Assembly: GCF_900168005.1 (NCBI RefSeq)
Contig: NZ_FUYP01000015.1
Coordinates: forward strand, 40,576 to 104,575
DNA length: 64,000 nt
Direction of reading: 5' to 3'
Origin: Sphingopyxis flava
GTDB taxonomy: Bacteria > Pseudomonadota > Alphaproteobacteria > Sphingomonadales > Sphingomonadaceae
The stretch's first letter is position 1, and every line of letters begins with the position of its first letter. A model generated the notes under the pieces. The model had not been told where the DNA came from, did not search any database, and saw only the letters and a program-made list of their open reading frames with translations. This document shows, piece by piece, positions 34,607 to 43,205 of this stretch. The translations under genes and the position numbers were made by a program.

Positions 34607-35356
34607 ATGACCCGCGCCTTCCTCTCTCTCGGCTCCCGAAAAACCGGCTCTCTGCCAGGCGCCGACGCCCTCCCGCCCCTCGCCCTTCTCTGGGGCGAAG
34701 CTGGCGGGCTGCTGCGCGCGCTCTGCGGCCGGGTCTGGCGCCTTGGCCATATCCCCAATCCCGATAGCCCTCATCCACCCGTGATGGTGCTGCCCGGCTT
34801 TCTGTCGGGCGACTGGGCCACCAGGACGCTGCGCGCCGACCTTCGCCGTGCGGGGTTTCGCTGCTACGCCTGGGGCCTTGGTTTCAACCGCGGCGCGACG
34901 GCCGACCTCATCGAACGCATCGACGGCCGCGTCGATTGGATCATCGCCCGGACAGGGCGCGCGCCCGCGCTCGTCGGCTGGAGCCTGGGCGGCATTTACG
35001 CGCGCGAATATGCCAAACATCATCCGGGCAAGGTTGCGCGCGTCGTGACGCTCGGATCGCCCTTTTCGGGGAGCCGCCGCGCCAACCGCGCATGGCGCCT
35101 CTATCATGCTGTTGCGGGGCATCCTGTCGAGCGTCCGCCCGTTGACTTCCACCCCGCAGCGCGCCCCGCCATGCCGACCTTCGCCCTATGGTCGGCGCGC
35201 GACGGCGTCGTCGCGCCGGCGAGCGCGCGCGGTCTGCCGAGCGAAAGCGACCGGCAGGTGGAAGTGGGCTGCAGCCATATGGGCTTCGCTTTTGCCCCCG
35301 CCTCGGTGGCGGCGATTGTCAGCGCCCTCACCGAAGAAGCCAGCGCACGCGCCTGA
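34607..35356 (+). CDS. Alpha/beta hydrolase, lipase-like
   Basis: This is a 249-residue alpha/beta hydrolase. The oxyanion strand is VMVLPGFLSGDW, the nucleophile serine lies in LVGWSLGGIYAREYAKHHPGKV (GxSxG), the acid is in LWSARDGVVAP and the histidine is in GCSHMGFAF. I choose ATG 34607 because it gives a normal length; the frame is open back to a TTG at 34499, but that stretch looks low complexity. It may follow the sugar dehydrogenase in a transcript. The 3' end converges with a GNAT gene. The substrate is unknown, with lipase-like acylglycerol hydrolases as nearest guess. Confidence 0.83.
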   Translation: MTRAFLSLGSRKTGSLPGADALPPLALLWGEAGGLLRALCGRVWRLGHIPNPDSPHPPVMVLPGFLSGDWATRTLRADLRRAGFRCYAWGLGFNRGATADLIERIDGRVDWIIARTGRAPALVGWSLGGIYAREYAKHHPGKVARVVTLGSPFSGSRRANRAWRLYHAVAGHPVERPPVDFHPAARPAMPTFALWSARDGVVAPASARGLPSESDRQVEVGCSHMGFAFAPASVAAIVSALTEEASARA

Positions 35357-35360
35357 CCGC

Positions 35361-35879
35361 TCAGCATACGTCGATTCGGTCGAGCGGCGCGGCGCGCCAC
35401 GCAAGCAGCATCCGCCCCCGCCGCCGCCCCCCGAGGCCCGTCGACACGAAGCCAACGCGGCGCAGCAGCGCGCGCGAGCGCGCATTGTCGGGGCGGCATT
35501 CGGCCACGATCGAGCAACCGGGCCGCGACGCCGCGAGCGCGTCGATCACTGCGCGCACCGCTTCGGTCGCAAGGCCGCGTCCGCGCGAGCGCGCCGCGAA
35601 CCAATATCCGATTTCATAGTGGCCTCCGGCGCGGCGATGGACGCCGATCACGCCGTCGAGCGCGGCCCCATCGACGCTGCGGACGGCGTGAAAGACATCG
35701 CCGCCGCCCGACCCCGCGATCAGCGCGCGCGCATCGCTTTCGGTGAAGGGTTCGCACAGGAAATCGATCTGCGATGTCACCGTCTCATCGATGATCGCTG
35801 CAAGTGCGCGGGCATCATCGGCGATAAGCGGCGCGATGCGGCAGCGCTCGGTCGACAGGGCAAGCAAGGTATCGGTCAT
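35361..35879 (-). CDS. GNAT-family acetyltransferase (RimJ/RimL-like)
   Basis: This is a 172-residue GCN5-related N-acetyltransferase. The start at 35879 (MTDTLLALSTERCRIAPL) gives the usual N-terminus. The acetyl-CoA-binding loop is RSRGRGLATEAVRAVIDAL (R/Q-x-x-G-x-G/A), preceded by the YEIGYWF strand, and a second motif PDNARSRALLRRVGFVSTG closes the fold. These marks place it with ribosomal-protein or small-molecule acetyltransferases of the RimJ/RimL type. It converges with the alpha/beta hydrolase, 4 bases apart. The substrate is not predictable. Confidence 0.9.
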   Translation of the reverse strand: MTDTLLALSTERCRIAPLIADDARALAAIIDETVTSQIDFLCEPFTESDARALIAGSGGGDVFHAVRSVDGAALDGVIGVHRRAGGHYEIGYWFAARSRGRGLATEAVRAVIDALAASRPGCSIVAECRPDNARSRALLRRVGFVSTGLGGRRRGRMLLAWRAAPLDRIDVC

Positions 35880-36655
35880 GTCGCGTCTTCTTCTCAAAAC
35901 GCGCGCCGTGATGGAGGAGGATCGCTTGATGCTGACCAATCGCCTGTCCGAACACGGCGGCGATGGTCACAGGATGATGCCATGCCGCTCCTAGGTAAAG
36001 GAGCGCCAATACGCCTTGAAACGAAGGGATCGGTCGTTGGTCATCGCAGCGGCTCTAACAGCTTTCACGGTGGCGATCAACGCCGACCAAAACCGGGAGG
36101 CAGGACAATTTCTGGCTGAAGGACGGTGAGGAGCAAGTCGCGCGCTGTCGCTGCGCGAGCTCAATCCTCTCCCTTTCCTTCCTCAAAACGCCGCGAGAAA
36201 AAATAACCCGAAAATCATAACAAACCGCATTACTGTTTCACAGGGCCGAAGAACATAAAGTCCAGTTGTGATGAAAGATTTTTCCTTTTTCAAGACTTGA
36301 TTAAAAGGAGGGAAATGGCATATTGGCCTTGGCGGGCAAGGCACGGTCTTCATTCCCTCTGACGTGCCGGCACGACGCAGCGCGCGTGCTCCGAAAGGAT
36401 ACCCCGCCACCAGATTTTCGGCGCGGCCGATGTACGGTCCTCCAAAAGCGGCTTTTTCCGCGCTGTTAGCGCGCCCAATCCCGCACTCGCTCGCCGATTC
36501 CGACGAAAGGTTTGAAGACAATGGCCCGCCGCGCGTGCGCACGGCGGGGCATGTTCTCACTCAAATCCGCCGTCACCGACGGTCATCGGCGCCCCGACCC
36601 GCGAGACCTCGGAGGCAGGCGGAGCGCGGTCCCTTTGGCGAGCAGCGACCAGGAA
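35880..36655. other. Gene-poor stretch upstream of the GNAT gene, AT-rich in part
   Basis: No confident gene is visible. Possible items are a 37-residue frame from TTG at 36016 to 36129, with AAGGAG 12 bases before it and a hydrophobic centre; a 15-codon frame at 36315-36362 behind a strong AAGGAGG site; and a GC-rich hairpin, CCCGCCG (36525-36531) with CGGCGGG (36542-36548). The interval 36185-36325 is clearly AT-rich compared with its surroundings. All of these are speculative. Confidence 0.5.
36315..36362 (+). CDS. Possible 15-residue short ORF with strong ribosome binding site
   Basis: ATG at 36315 is preceded by AAAAGGAGGGAA, an optimal Shine-Dalgarno sequence in an AT-rich leader. The frame reads MAYWPWRARHGLHSL and stops at 36362. 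There is no gene immediately downstream on the same strand, so an attenuator role is not evident. It could be an undetected peptide or chance. Tryptophan appears twice. Confidence 0.2.
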   Translation: MAYWPWRARHGLHSL

Positions 36656-36886
36656 TCAGAGCGGGGTCAGCATGGCTCCGAAAGAAACGAGGGCGAGCAG
36701 GGCGACCGGAATGAGCAGCAGAAGCAGTGAGATATCTTCGCCAGTCCTTGCGATACGATCCTCGTCGAAAATTCCCAGTCGGGGCATCGCGGCCGGGCCA
36801 CGCCTCGGGCTTTGGGAAGGCAATGGGGCGACTGGACTGTCCTCCAGGGCGCCGTCGCGCTTGAAGGAAGCAAAATGAATAGACAT
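36656..36886 (-). CDS. Small tail-anchored membrane protein A
   Basis: This is a predicted 76-residue protein. From the ATG at 36886 it reads a polar N-terminal part (SIHFASFKRDGALEDSPVA) and ends in one strong hydrophobic segment (SLLLLLIPVALLALVSFGA), so it would be a C-tail-anchored membrane protein. The ribosome binding site is weak (gaaagaa). The next gene upstream has the same architecture (polar domain plus C-terminal helix), and the two run head to tail 58 bases apart. I do not recognise the family. Confidence 0.5.
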   Translation of the reverse strand: MSIHFASFKRDGALEDSPVAPLPSQSPRRGPAAMPRLGIFDEDRIARTGEDISLLLLLIPVALLALVSFGAMLTPL

Positions 36887-36944
36887 AGCAGTTTCTTTCA
36901 GGGTGATAGGTGCACAGGAAAGCAAGGGGTCAACCGCCCAGCGA

Positions 36945-37256
36945 TCAGCCGATCAGCCACCAGAGCGCCGCCCCAGCTGCAGCGACGGGAAGAACAAGCA
37001 AGAGCGACAGAAGTCCGCTCGATACGCTGAGCCTGTCGCCGTGGTCGCGGTAGAATGCCGCAAGCTTGTCCGACAGCGCCTCGTCAGCCGTCATCACGGC
37101 CTTGTCGATCAACGGCAGGTCGGGGAAAATCGCGACAAGCCGTGCGAGTTCGAATGCGTCGAGCTGCGGATAGCGGGCAAGCAGGCGCTCGGCTTCCTGC
37201 GTCTTCCGGCACGCGCCGGGGATAGGGGGGCGGGTTCGGGTCGCCATTGTTTTCAT
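36945..37256 (-). CDS. Small tail-anchored membrane protein B
   Basis: This is a predicted 103-residue protein (start at 37256, or 37247 by an alternative ATG). A soluble helical part (QEAERLLARYPQLDAFELARL, then FPDLPLIDKAVMTADEALSDKLAAFYRDHGDRL) is followed by a single C-terminal membrane helix with SGLLSLLLVLPVAAAGAALWWLIG. The regular charge pattern and good codon use suggest a real gene. GGAG lies directly ahead of the first ATG. It precedes the smaller tail-anchored gene on the same strand. No family name comes to mind. Confidence 0.62.
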   Translation of the reverse strand: MKTMATRTRPPIPGACRKTQEAERLLARYPQLDAFELARLVAIFPDLPLIDKAVMTADEALSDKLAAFYRDHGDRLSVSSGLLSLLLVLPVAAAGAALWWLIG

Positions 37257-37815
37257 AGCTCCATTGTCCAGCAAAGAGGACCGGACGGAGAAGCGCCCGT
37301 CCGGGTGGGAAAATTTGCCTCGCATCAGGAGAAAGGGGCGCGGAGATCCTGCCGGCGACCCATCACGAGATGCCATGCACCGGACGCAGCCTGGCGGGCC
37401 CGCGTCCGGCTAGACGCCAATCAGCATGCGTCCGCTGGTCCAGAAAGGAGATCTGACACTCATGACGGCCCTGTAGATAAGGGTTCTGCAGAAATATTCA
37501 AGCGGCCCGCTAGCTTTGGGCAACGAGTGACAGGGAAGTTTAATTTTAACGAGAAAAATATTCAAAAATTTCTTGATAAAGTCGAATTTTAGTTACTTCT
37601 CATTAGAGAGCATCGAGATATCCAGACTATAAATCTAGAAAAATCAAAATAGATGTTTTCTTAGAAATTCTGTTTTTCTACCCGCGCCGGAAGCGGCGCC
37701 GAGCTTTTCCAAAATAGGAAAGCGCCCCCATGAGATGAACTCGCTGCAGGTCCCGGCCGCGGCCCTCGCCCAAACATGGGGTGGAGCGCCTGCTCGCTGG
37801 CGCAGAAACTCGAAT
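37257..37815. other. Intergenic stretch with a strongly AT-rich core
   Basis: No gene is visible. The interval from about 37470 to 37680 is AT-rich, with runs such as AAATTTCTTG and TTTTAGTTAC, in a GC-rich genome. It may mark a promoter or binding region upstream of the tail-anchored pair, or a remnant of foreign DNA next to the ectoine island. I see no tRNA, terminal repeats or transposase remnants in it. Confidence 0.5.
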
Positions 37816-38301
37816 TCAGGCTCGATCAATTGGGCCCGCATCGATCAAGGGCGCTGCGTCCATGTCGGCTGCGCCCAATATGTCCGCCAGCCGCTCTGTG
37901 CCAGCGAGGACCATCGCTTGCTCCCACGCGGGAAGCGCCGAAAAGCGGGCGCTGAATATTTCCTGCAACATATCGGGGGCCTCCGCGAGGCGGCGCCGGC
38001 CCTCGGGCGTCGCCTCGAGGAGCATGCGCCGCTTGTCCCGATCGCTGCGCGCGCGCGTCACAAGGCGCAAGGCTACAAGCCGGTCCACAATTGCGGTAAT
38101 TGTCGCGTGGCTGAATTGCAGGCGCTGCGCGACCGCACCGGGGGTGACCTCTTCCCCACCATCAATCTCGCGCAGAACCAGCAATTGCGAAGGCGTGAGC
38201 CCCGTCGCCGAGGCAAGGCGCCGCGTGCCGCCTTCAGCCGCGCGCAGGACGCGCCGCAGGGCCTTCAATGTCGCGCTCGCTATCTCCGAATCCATGCGCA
38301 T
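37816..38301 (-). CDS. ectR: MarR-family regulator, EctR-like
   Basis: This is a 161-residue MarR-type regulator, divergent from the ectoine operon. The winged HTH is visible in GLTPSQLLVLREIDGGEEVTPGAVAQRLQFSHATITAIVDRLVALRLVTRARSDRDKRRM, including the D-x-R-x-x wing. Its position matches EctR1-type regulators of ectoine genes, which bind the operon promoter and repress at low salt. The start at 38301 is chosen, with 38295 as an alternative. The 213-base intergenic region contains a good promoter at 38395-38422. The name ectR is given from context and fold. Confidence 0.85.
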   Translation of the reverse strand: MRMDSEIASATLKALRRVLRAAEGGTRRLASATGLTPSQLLVLREIDGGEEVTPGAVAQRLQFSHATITAIVDRLVALRLVTRARSDRDKRRMLLEATPEGRRRLAEAPDMLQEIFSARFSALPAWEQAMVLAGTERLADILGAADMDAAPLIDAGPIDRA

Positions 38302-38394
38302 TTGTAGCGCCCCAGCCCGCCCCCGCAAAGCGCTTAAGGATCAAGGGCGCGCCATTCTATTTCACTTCTTGAAAGATTAATTTCCCGCCCCGGG

Positions 38395-38422
38395 TTGAGA
38401 TCAGCAATGAAATCCCTATATT
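38395..38422 (+). promoter_or_regulatory. Sigma-70-type promoter of the ectoine operon
   Basis: TTGAGA (38395-38400) and TATATT (38417-38422) are separated by 16 bases, a good housekeeping promoter in an AT-rich leader between ectR and ectA. Transcription would start near 38429. An ATCATGAT palindrome at about 38433-38440 lies just after the start and could be an EctR contact point. Confidence 0.7.
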
Positions 38423-38514
38423 TTCCTTCGAATCATGATCCACCTATCTTTGGGTCACCAGAAAATCATTTCAGGAGATGAAAGATATTTGTTCGGCAAA
38501 AAGACGCAGAGTCA

Positions 38515-39066
38515 TTGCCTCCAGGGAAAGATCGGGATGAACCACCACCCGCTGCGGATGAAATCCAGCTACGCAAGCCGCAAGCCGCGGACGGACCAGC
38601 CATAACTGCGTTGATCGCGGCCTGCCCGCCGCTTGATCGCAACAGCCGCTATTGCAACCTTCTGCAATGCGCGCATTTCGCCGGCAATTGCATTGTCGCT
38701 GAAAAGGCGGGCCGCATCGTCGGCTGGGTCTCAGGCTATCGCCCCCCTTCGGATCCTGACGCTTTTTTTGTCTGGCAGGTCGCCGTCTCGGCAGAGGGGC
38801 GCGGAAAGCAGATTGCCCGCCGCATGATCTCCGCCCTGCTTGCAAGGCCGGAGCAGCGGGATACGACTCATCTGATCACCACGATAACCGATGACAATGA
38901 GGCGTCATGGCGTCTGTTTCGCGGGCTTGCCAGAGATTGGCGAGCCCCCCTTGAGCGGAAGGCGTTTTTCGAGCGCGAAACACATTTCGCCGGGGCCCAC
39001 GCCACCGAGTTTCTGGCCCGCATCGGGCCCATCGATCGCCAGACTATTCACGAAAAACGGGGTTGA
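38515..39066 (+). CDS. ectA: L-2,4-diaminobutyrate acetyltransferase
   Basis: This is a 183-residue GNAT enzyme that acetylates L-2,4-diaminobutyrate to N-gamma-acetyl-diaminobutyrate, the second step of ectoine synthesis. EctA signatures are PPLDRNSRYCNLLQCAHFAGNCIVAE, VWQVAVSAEGRGKQIARRMI (acetyl-CoA loop) and TTITDDNEASWRLFRGLAR. The only plausible in-frame start is TTG at 38515, with a weak binding site. An ATG with adjacent AGGAG at 38478 is in another frame, and removing one A from its AAA run would join it to this frame. ectB follows after 3 bases. It is the first gene of the operon. Confidence 0.9.
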   Translation: MPPGKDRDEPPPAADEIQLRKPQAADGPAITALIAACPPLDRNSRYCNLLQCAHFAGNCIVAEKAGRIVGWVSGYRPPSDPDAFFVWQVAVSAEGRGKQIARRMISALLARPEQRDTTHLITTITDDNEASWRLFRGLARDWRAPLERKAFFERETHFAGAHATEFLARIGPIDRQTIHEKRG

Positions 39067-39069
39067 ACC

Positions 39070-40374
39070 ATGACCATGTCACCTGAACCGTCCGGCACAG
39101 TTCCGGACACGGCCATCTATGATCGCCGCGAATCCGCAGTCAGAAGCTATGCCCGCTCGATGCCGCGCCAGTTCGGCCGCGCCGAAGGCGTCTGGATGCA
39201 TGACGATCAGGGCGGCCGGTATCTCGACTTTCTGTCGGGCTGCTCAACGCTCAACTATGGGCACAATCATCCGATTTTGAAGCAGGCCTTGCTCGACTAT
39301 ATTTCCGCGGACGGAATCGCGCACGGGCTCGACCTTCACACCGGCGCCAAGCAAGGCTTTCTCACGGCTTTCGAAGATCTGATTCTGACGCCGCGCGGGC
39401 TCGATTACCGGGCGATGTTCACCGGACCCACGGGCACCAATGCGGTCGAGGCCGCGATCAAGCTCGCGCGCAAGATTACGGGCCGCGAGTTGGTGATTGC
39501 CTTCACCAACGGTTTCCACGGTATGACGCTCGGCGCGCTCGCCTGCACCGGCAACGCGGCCAAGCGCGGGGGCGCGGGCGTGCCGCTCAGCCACGTCGCG
39601 CACGAGCCTTATGACGGCTATTATGGCCCTGACGTCGACACCGCCGACCTTCTGGAACAACGACTTGCCGATCCGTCGAGCGGGCTCGACGCGCCCGCTG
39701 CCATCCTTGTCGAGACGGTGCAAGGCGAAGGCGGTCTCAATGCCGCTTCGCCCGAATGGCTCCGCCGGATTGCCGATATCGCGAAATCCCACGGCGCGCT
39801 GCTTATCGTCGATGACATCCAGGCTGGCTGCGGCCGCACAGGCGGCTTTTTCAGCTTCGAGGCGATGGGCTTCATCCCCGACATCGTGACGCTCGCCAAG
39901 TCGCTGTCGGGCATGGGACTGCCCTTTGCGCTGACCTTGCTGCGCCCTGAACTCGACCAATGGTCGCCAGGCGAGCACAACGGGACGTTTCGCGGGAACA
40001 ACCACGCCTTCGTGACCGCGACCGCGGCGCTACGCCATTTCTGGAGCACGGAGGAATTTCATCGCGACATTGAGCGGCGTAGCCAGCTGCTCGAATCGCG
40101 GCTTCTTCGTATCGCTGCCGAACATGGTTTCGAGGCGCGCGGCCGCGGTATGATGCGCGGGATCAACCTCGGCTCGGGCGAGCTTGCCGCGACTGTTACA
40201 GCCGCCTGCTTCGACGCGGGCCTCATCATCGAGACCAGCGGTGCGCATGACGAGGTTATCAAGGTGCTCGCGCCGCTTGTCATTGACGATGCCGTTCTCG
40301 GCATCGGCCTCGACATCCTCGAAACCAAGATCCGCGAGGCGGCGGAAAATAATTACGCTGTCGCCGCCGAATGA
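39070..40374 (+). CDS. ectB: Diaminobutyrate-2-oxoglutarate transaminase
   Basis: This is a 434-residue class-III PLP aminotransferase that converts aspartate semialdehyde and glutamate to L-2,4-diaminobutyrate, the first committed step of ectoine synthesis. The fold marks are [54 protein letters not shown] and the PLP lysine in [17 protein letters not shown]. Length is normal. ATG at 39070 begins [10 protein letters not shown], 3 bases after ectA; a second ATG follows two codons later. ectC follows after 16 bases. Confidence 0.97.
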   Translation: MTMSPEPSGTVPDTAIYDRRESAVRSYARSMPRQFGRAEGVWMHDDQGGRYLDFLSGCSTLNYGHNHPILKQALLDYISADGIAHGLDLHTGAKQGFLTAFEDLILTPRGLDYRAMFTGPTGTNAVEAAIKLARKITGRELVIAFTNGFHGMTLGALACTGNAAKRGGAGVPLSHVAHEPYDGYYGPDVDTADLLEQRLADPSSGLDAPAAILVETVQGEGGLNAASPEWLRRIADIAKSHGALLIVDDIQAGCGRTGGFFSFEAMGFIPDIVTLAKSLSGMGLPFALTLLRPELDQWSPGEHNGTFRGNNHAFVTATAALRHFWSTEEFHRDIERRSQLLESRLLRIAAEHGFEARGRGMMRGINLGSGELAATVTAACFDAGLIIETSGAHDEVIKVLAPLVIDDAVLGIGLDILETKIREAAENNYAVAAE

Positions 40375-40390
40375 AGCAGGAGAAAATCAC

Positions 40391-40792
40391 ATGATCGTCC
40401 GCAACCTCAATGACATTCGCAAGTCTGACCGCAACGTCCGCTCCGACGGCTGGGCGAGCGCCCGCATGCTGCTCAAGGACGATGGAATGGGCTTTTCCTT
40501 CCACATCACTACCATGTTCGCCGGCAGCGAACTCAAGATGCACTATCAGAACCATCTCGAGGCCGTTTTCATTCTCAAAGGCAGCGGCACGATCGAAGAT
40601 CTGGCCACCGGCGAAATCCACCGGCTCGAGCCCGGCGTCCTATATGCGCTCAACGACCACGACCGGCACATCGTGCGGCCCGAGACGGATATCTTGACCG
40701 CCTGCGCCTTCAACCCGCCCGTGACTGGCAAGGAGGTGCATGACGAAGACGGCGCCTATCCGGCTGACGCTGACCTTGTTCCCGCTGACTGA
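40391..40792 (+). CDS. ectC: L-ectoine synthase
   Basis: This is a 133-residue cupin that cyclises N-gamma-acetyl-diaminobutyrate to ectoine. The ATG at 40391 follows 'aggagaaaatcac'. [21 protein letters not shown] is the conserved N-terminus. Metal-binding residues are in the strand [16 protein letters not shown], then [27 protein letters not shown]. The upstream part of the longer open frame overlaps ectB and is not coding. A 9-base tandem repeat begins at its stop codon. Confidence 0.97.
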   Translation: MIVRNLNDIRKSDRNVRSDGWASARMLLKDDGMGFSFHITTMFAGSELKMHYQNHLEAVFILKGSGTIEDLATGEIHRLEPGVLYALNDHDRHIVRPETDILTACAFNPPVTGKEVHDEDGAYPADADLVPAD

Positions 40793-40827
40793 TCACCAGA
40801 ATCACCAGAATCACCAGAATCACCAGA
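40792..40827 (+). repeat. Tandem repeat (ATCACCAGA) x 4 between ectC and ectD
   Basis: Four perfect copies of a 9-base unit run from 40792 (overlapping the ectC stop) to 40827, 21 bases before the ectD ATG. Together with the following AAAT the last copy gives TCACCAGAAAAT, a 12-base sequence that also occurs at 38455-38466 upstream of ectA. Perfect 9-base repeats are prone to copy-number slippage and could alter ectD translation. Confidence 0.85.
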
Positions 40828-40848
40828 AAATGAAAAGGGAGACGTCCG

Positions 40849-41769
40849 ATGCAAGACCTCTACCCCTCACGCCGCGCTGCGGAGGCCGAAATGCGGCCGC
40901 GGCAGGACCCCGTTCTTCATAGCGAATGGACCGATGACGCGCCGCTCAGCGCGGCGCAGGCCGCGCAGTTCGACCGCGATGGCTATATCGTCCTTGAGGA
41001 TATTTTCTCGGCCGAAGAGGTGGCTTTCCTGCAAAAGGCTGCAGGCGCGTTGCTCGCGAATCCGGACGCGCTCGACAGCGACACGATCGTAACCGAGCCG
41101 CAAGGCAAGGAAATCCGCTCGATCTTCGAGATCCACGCGCAGAGCCCCGTGATGGCCCGCCTCGCCGCCGACGCGCGGCTTGCCGATGTCGCGCGCTTCC
41201 TGCTCGGCGACGACATCTATATCCACCAGTCGCGCCTCAACTATAAGCCCGGCTTCACGGGCAAGGAATTCTACTGGCACAGCGATTTCGAGACCTGGCA
41301 TGTCGAGGACGGCATGCCGCGGATGCGCGCGCTGTCGATGTCGGTATTGCTCGCGGACAATACCCCGCACAACGGACCGCTGATGCTGATACCCGGATCG
41401 CACCGCACGTTTCTAAGCTGCGTCGGCGAAACCCCGGACAATCATTATCTCAGCTCGCTCAAGCGCCAGGAATATGGCGTGCCCGACGAGGAAAGCCTTG
41501 CCGAGCTCGCGCACAAGCACGGCATCGTGGCGCCGACCGGCAAGCCGGGAACGGTGATTATCTTCGACTGCAATCTGATGCACGGATCGAATGGCAATAT
41601 CACCCCCTTTCCCCGTGCCAACGCCTTCCTCGTCTATAACGCCCTCAGCAACCGGCTGGGGCCGCCCTTCGGGGTGGACAAGCCGCGCCCATGGTTCCTT
41701 GCGCATCGCAGCGATCCCCGGCCGTTGACGATCGAAAGAGGCTCGCTCGTCGAGGCTGTGGCGGCATGA
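40849..41769 (+). CDS. ectD: Ectoine 5-hydroxylase (Fe(II)/2-oxoglutarate dioxygenase)
   Basis: This is a 306-residue dioxygenase that hydroxylates ectoine to 5-hydroxyectoine. The facial iron triad is H144 and D146 in FYWHSDFETWH, and H245 in CNLMHGSNGN. The region FYWHSDFETWHVEDGMPRM is the EctD signature, and the 2-oxoglutarate contact is near the PFPRANAF segment. Length is typical. The ATG at 40849 follows 'aagggagacgtccg'. Its stop overlaps the ask start by 4 bases (ATGA). Its presence means this strain can make hydroxyectoine as well as ectoine. Confidence 0.97.
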   Translation: MQDLYPSRRAAEAEMRPRQDPVLHSEWTDDAPLSAAQAAQFDRDGYIVLEDIFSAEEVAFLQKAAGALLANPDALDSDTIVTEPQGKEIRSIFEIHAQSPVMARLAADARLADVARFLLGDDIYIHQSRLNYKPGFTGKEFYWHSDFETWHVEDGMPRMRALSMSVLLADNTPHNGPLMLIPGSHRTFLSCVGETPDNHYLSSLKRQEYGVPDEESLAELAHKHGIVAPTGKPGTVIIFDCNLMHGSNGNITPFPRANAFLVYNALSNRLGPPFGVDKPRPWFLAHRSDPRPLTIERGSLVEAVAA

Positions 41770-43205
41770 AGGGGCACAGCGTCGAGAAGATAGGCGGCAC
41801 CTCGATGGCCGCGACGGCGACATTGTTCGACAATGTGTTGATCGGCGGCCGATCGGGCGCCGACCTTTATAACCGCATCTTCGTCGTCTCGGCCTATGCG
41901 GGGATGACAGACCTGTTGCTCGAGAACAAGAAGAGCGGCGCGCCGGGCGTATACGGCCGCTTTGTCGCCGACGAAGATGCCGGGGGCTGGCGCGGGGCGA
42001 TGGAGAATGTCCGCAGCGTAATGCACGCGCGTAACGCGGCGATGTTCGCGCGGCCCGAAAGCCGGGCCGAGGCCGATGCTTTCGTGGACCAGCGCATCGA
42101 CGCGGTTACGGCCTGCCTCGAGGATCTGGCGCGACTGCGCGCCCACGGCCGCTTTTGCGTCAAGGAACAGCTGATGACGGTCCGCGAGCTACTCGCCGGG
42201 ATTGGCGAGGCCCATAGCGGGCACAGCACCGCGATGCTGCTACGCGACCGGGACGTGAACGCGTGCTTCGTCGATCTGACATTGTGGGACCAGGACCATC
42301 TTGGAAGCCTTGATGAACGGCTCAAGGACGCCTTCGCTTCGATCGACCTTGCAACAACGATGCCGATCGTCACCGGCTATGCGGGATGCGAGGGCGGAAT
42401 GGTTCGTCGCTATGCGCGCGGCTATACCGAAATGACCTTCTCGCGCCTCGCGGTTGTCACCGGCGCGCGCGAGGCGATCATCCACAAGGAGTTCCATCTG
42501 TCGAGCGCCGACCCCAAGCTGGTGGGGGAGGAGAAGGCGTGCAAGATCGGCCGCACCAACTATGATGTCGCCGACCAGCTTGCGAACCTCGGCATGGAGG
42601 CGATCCACCCCGGCGCCGGACGCGGACTGAGACAGAGCGGGATTCCGCTGCGTGTCCGCAACAGCTTCGACCGTGACGATGGAGGCACATTGGTAACCGG
42701 CGACTATGTCTCCGACGTACCAAGGGTCGAAATCGTCACAGGTATCCGCCAGATGCAGGCGCTGACCTTTTTTGAGCAGGATATGGTCGGGGTGAAAGGC
42801 TATGATGCCGCGATCCTCGACGCCCTGACGCGGCACCGCATATGGATCGTCAGCAAATCGTCGAATGCGAACACGATCACCCATTATCTGTCGGCAAGCG
42901 CCGAGGCGCTGAAGGGCGTGATCGCCGACCTGCAGAAAGACTATCCCGAGGCCTCCATCTCGGCGCAGCCTGTGGCGATGGTCGCGGCGATCGGCAGCGA
43001 CATATCGCGCCGCGGGCTCGTCCCCGATGCACTCAGCGCGCTCGAAAGGGCGGGGATCGGCATCATCGCACTCCAGCATCAGATCCGCAACGTCGACGTC
43101 CAGTTCATTCTTGAATGCCGCGATTTCGAAGCAGCAGTGCGCGTGCTGCACGAGGCCCTCGTCGAGGATCAGGGTTCGAGCGCGGAGGGCCGGCGCGCCG
43201 CATGA
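41766..43205 (+). CDS. ask_ect: Ectoine-specific aspartate kinase (Ask_Ect)
   Basis: This is a 479-residue aspartokinase of the Ask_Ect type, which supplies aspartyl phosphate for ectoine synthesis and is often insensitive to normal feedback. The N-terminal MKGHSVEKIGGTSMAAT holds the KxGGTS nucleotide site. VVSAYAGMTDLLLENKKSGAPGVYG and TGYAGCEGGMVRRYARGYTEMTFSRLAVVTGAREAIIHKEF are family-typical. The C-terminal ACT-like region begins about residue 335. It overlaps ectD by 4 bases and the next MFS gene by 4 bases, so translation is coupled along the block. It completes precursor supply. Confidence 0.93.
   Translation: MKGHSVEKIGGTSMAATATLFDNVLIGGRSGADLYNRIFVVSAYAGMTDLLLENKKSGAPGVYGRFVADEDAGGWRGAMENVRSVMHARNAAMFARPESRAEADAFVDQRIDAVTACLEDLARLRAHGRFCVKEQLMTVRELLAGIGEAHSGHSTAMLLRDRDVNACFVDLTLWDQDHLGSLDERLKDAFASIDLATTMPIVTGYAGCEGGMVRRYARGYTEMTFSRLAVVTGAREAIIHKEFHLSSADPKLVGEEKACKIGRTNYDVADQLANLGMEAIHPGAGRGLRQSGIPLRVRNSFDRDDGGTLVTGDYVSDVPRVEIVTGIRQMQALTFFEQDMVGVKGYDAAILDALTRHRIWIVSKSSNANTITHYLSASAEALKGVIADLQKDYPEASISAQPVAMVAAIGSDISRRGLVPDALSALERAGIGIIALQHQIRNVDVQFILECRDFEAAVRVLHEALVEDQGSSAEGRRAA

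Noticed and set aside
36524..36550. GC-rich hairpin as a terminator
   Set aside because: No T-run on either strand and no gene ends nearby.
36183..36560. 125-codon minus-strand frame
   Set aside because: Composition is mixed, it spans an AT-rich gap, and only its last 15 codons look hydrophobic; there is no binding site.
38478..38540. 20-codon upstream frame before ectA as a leader peptide
   Set aside because: AGGAG abuts the ATG with no spacer, which is poor for initiation; a base-count error in the A run is an equally good explanation.
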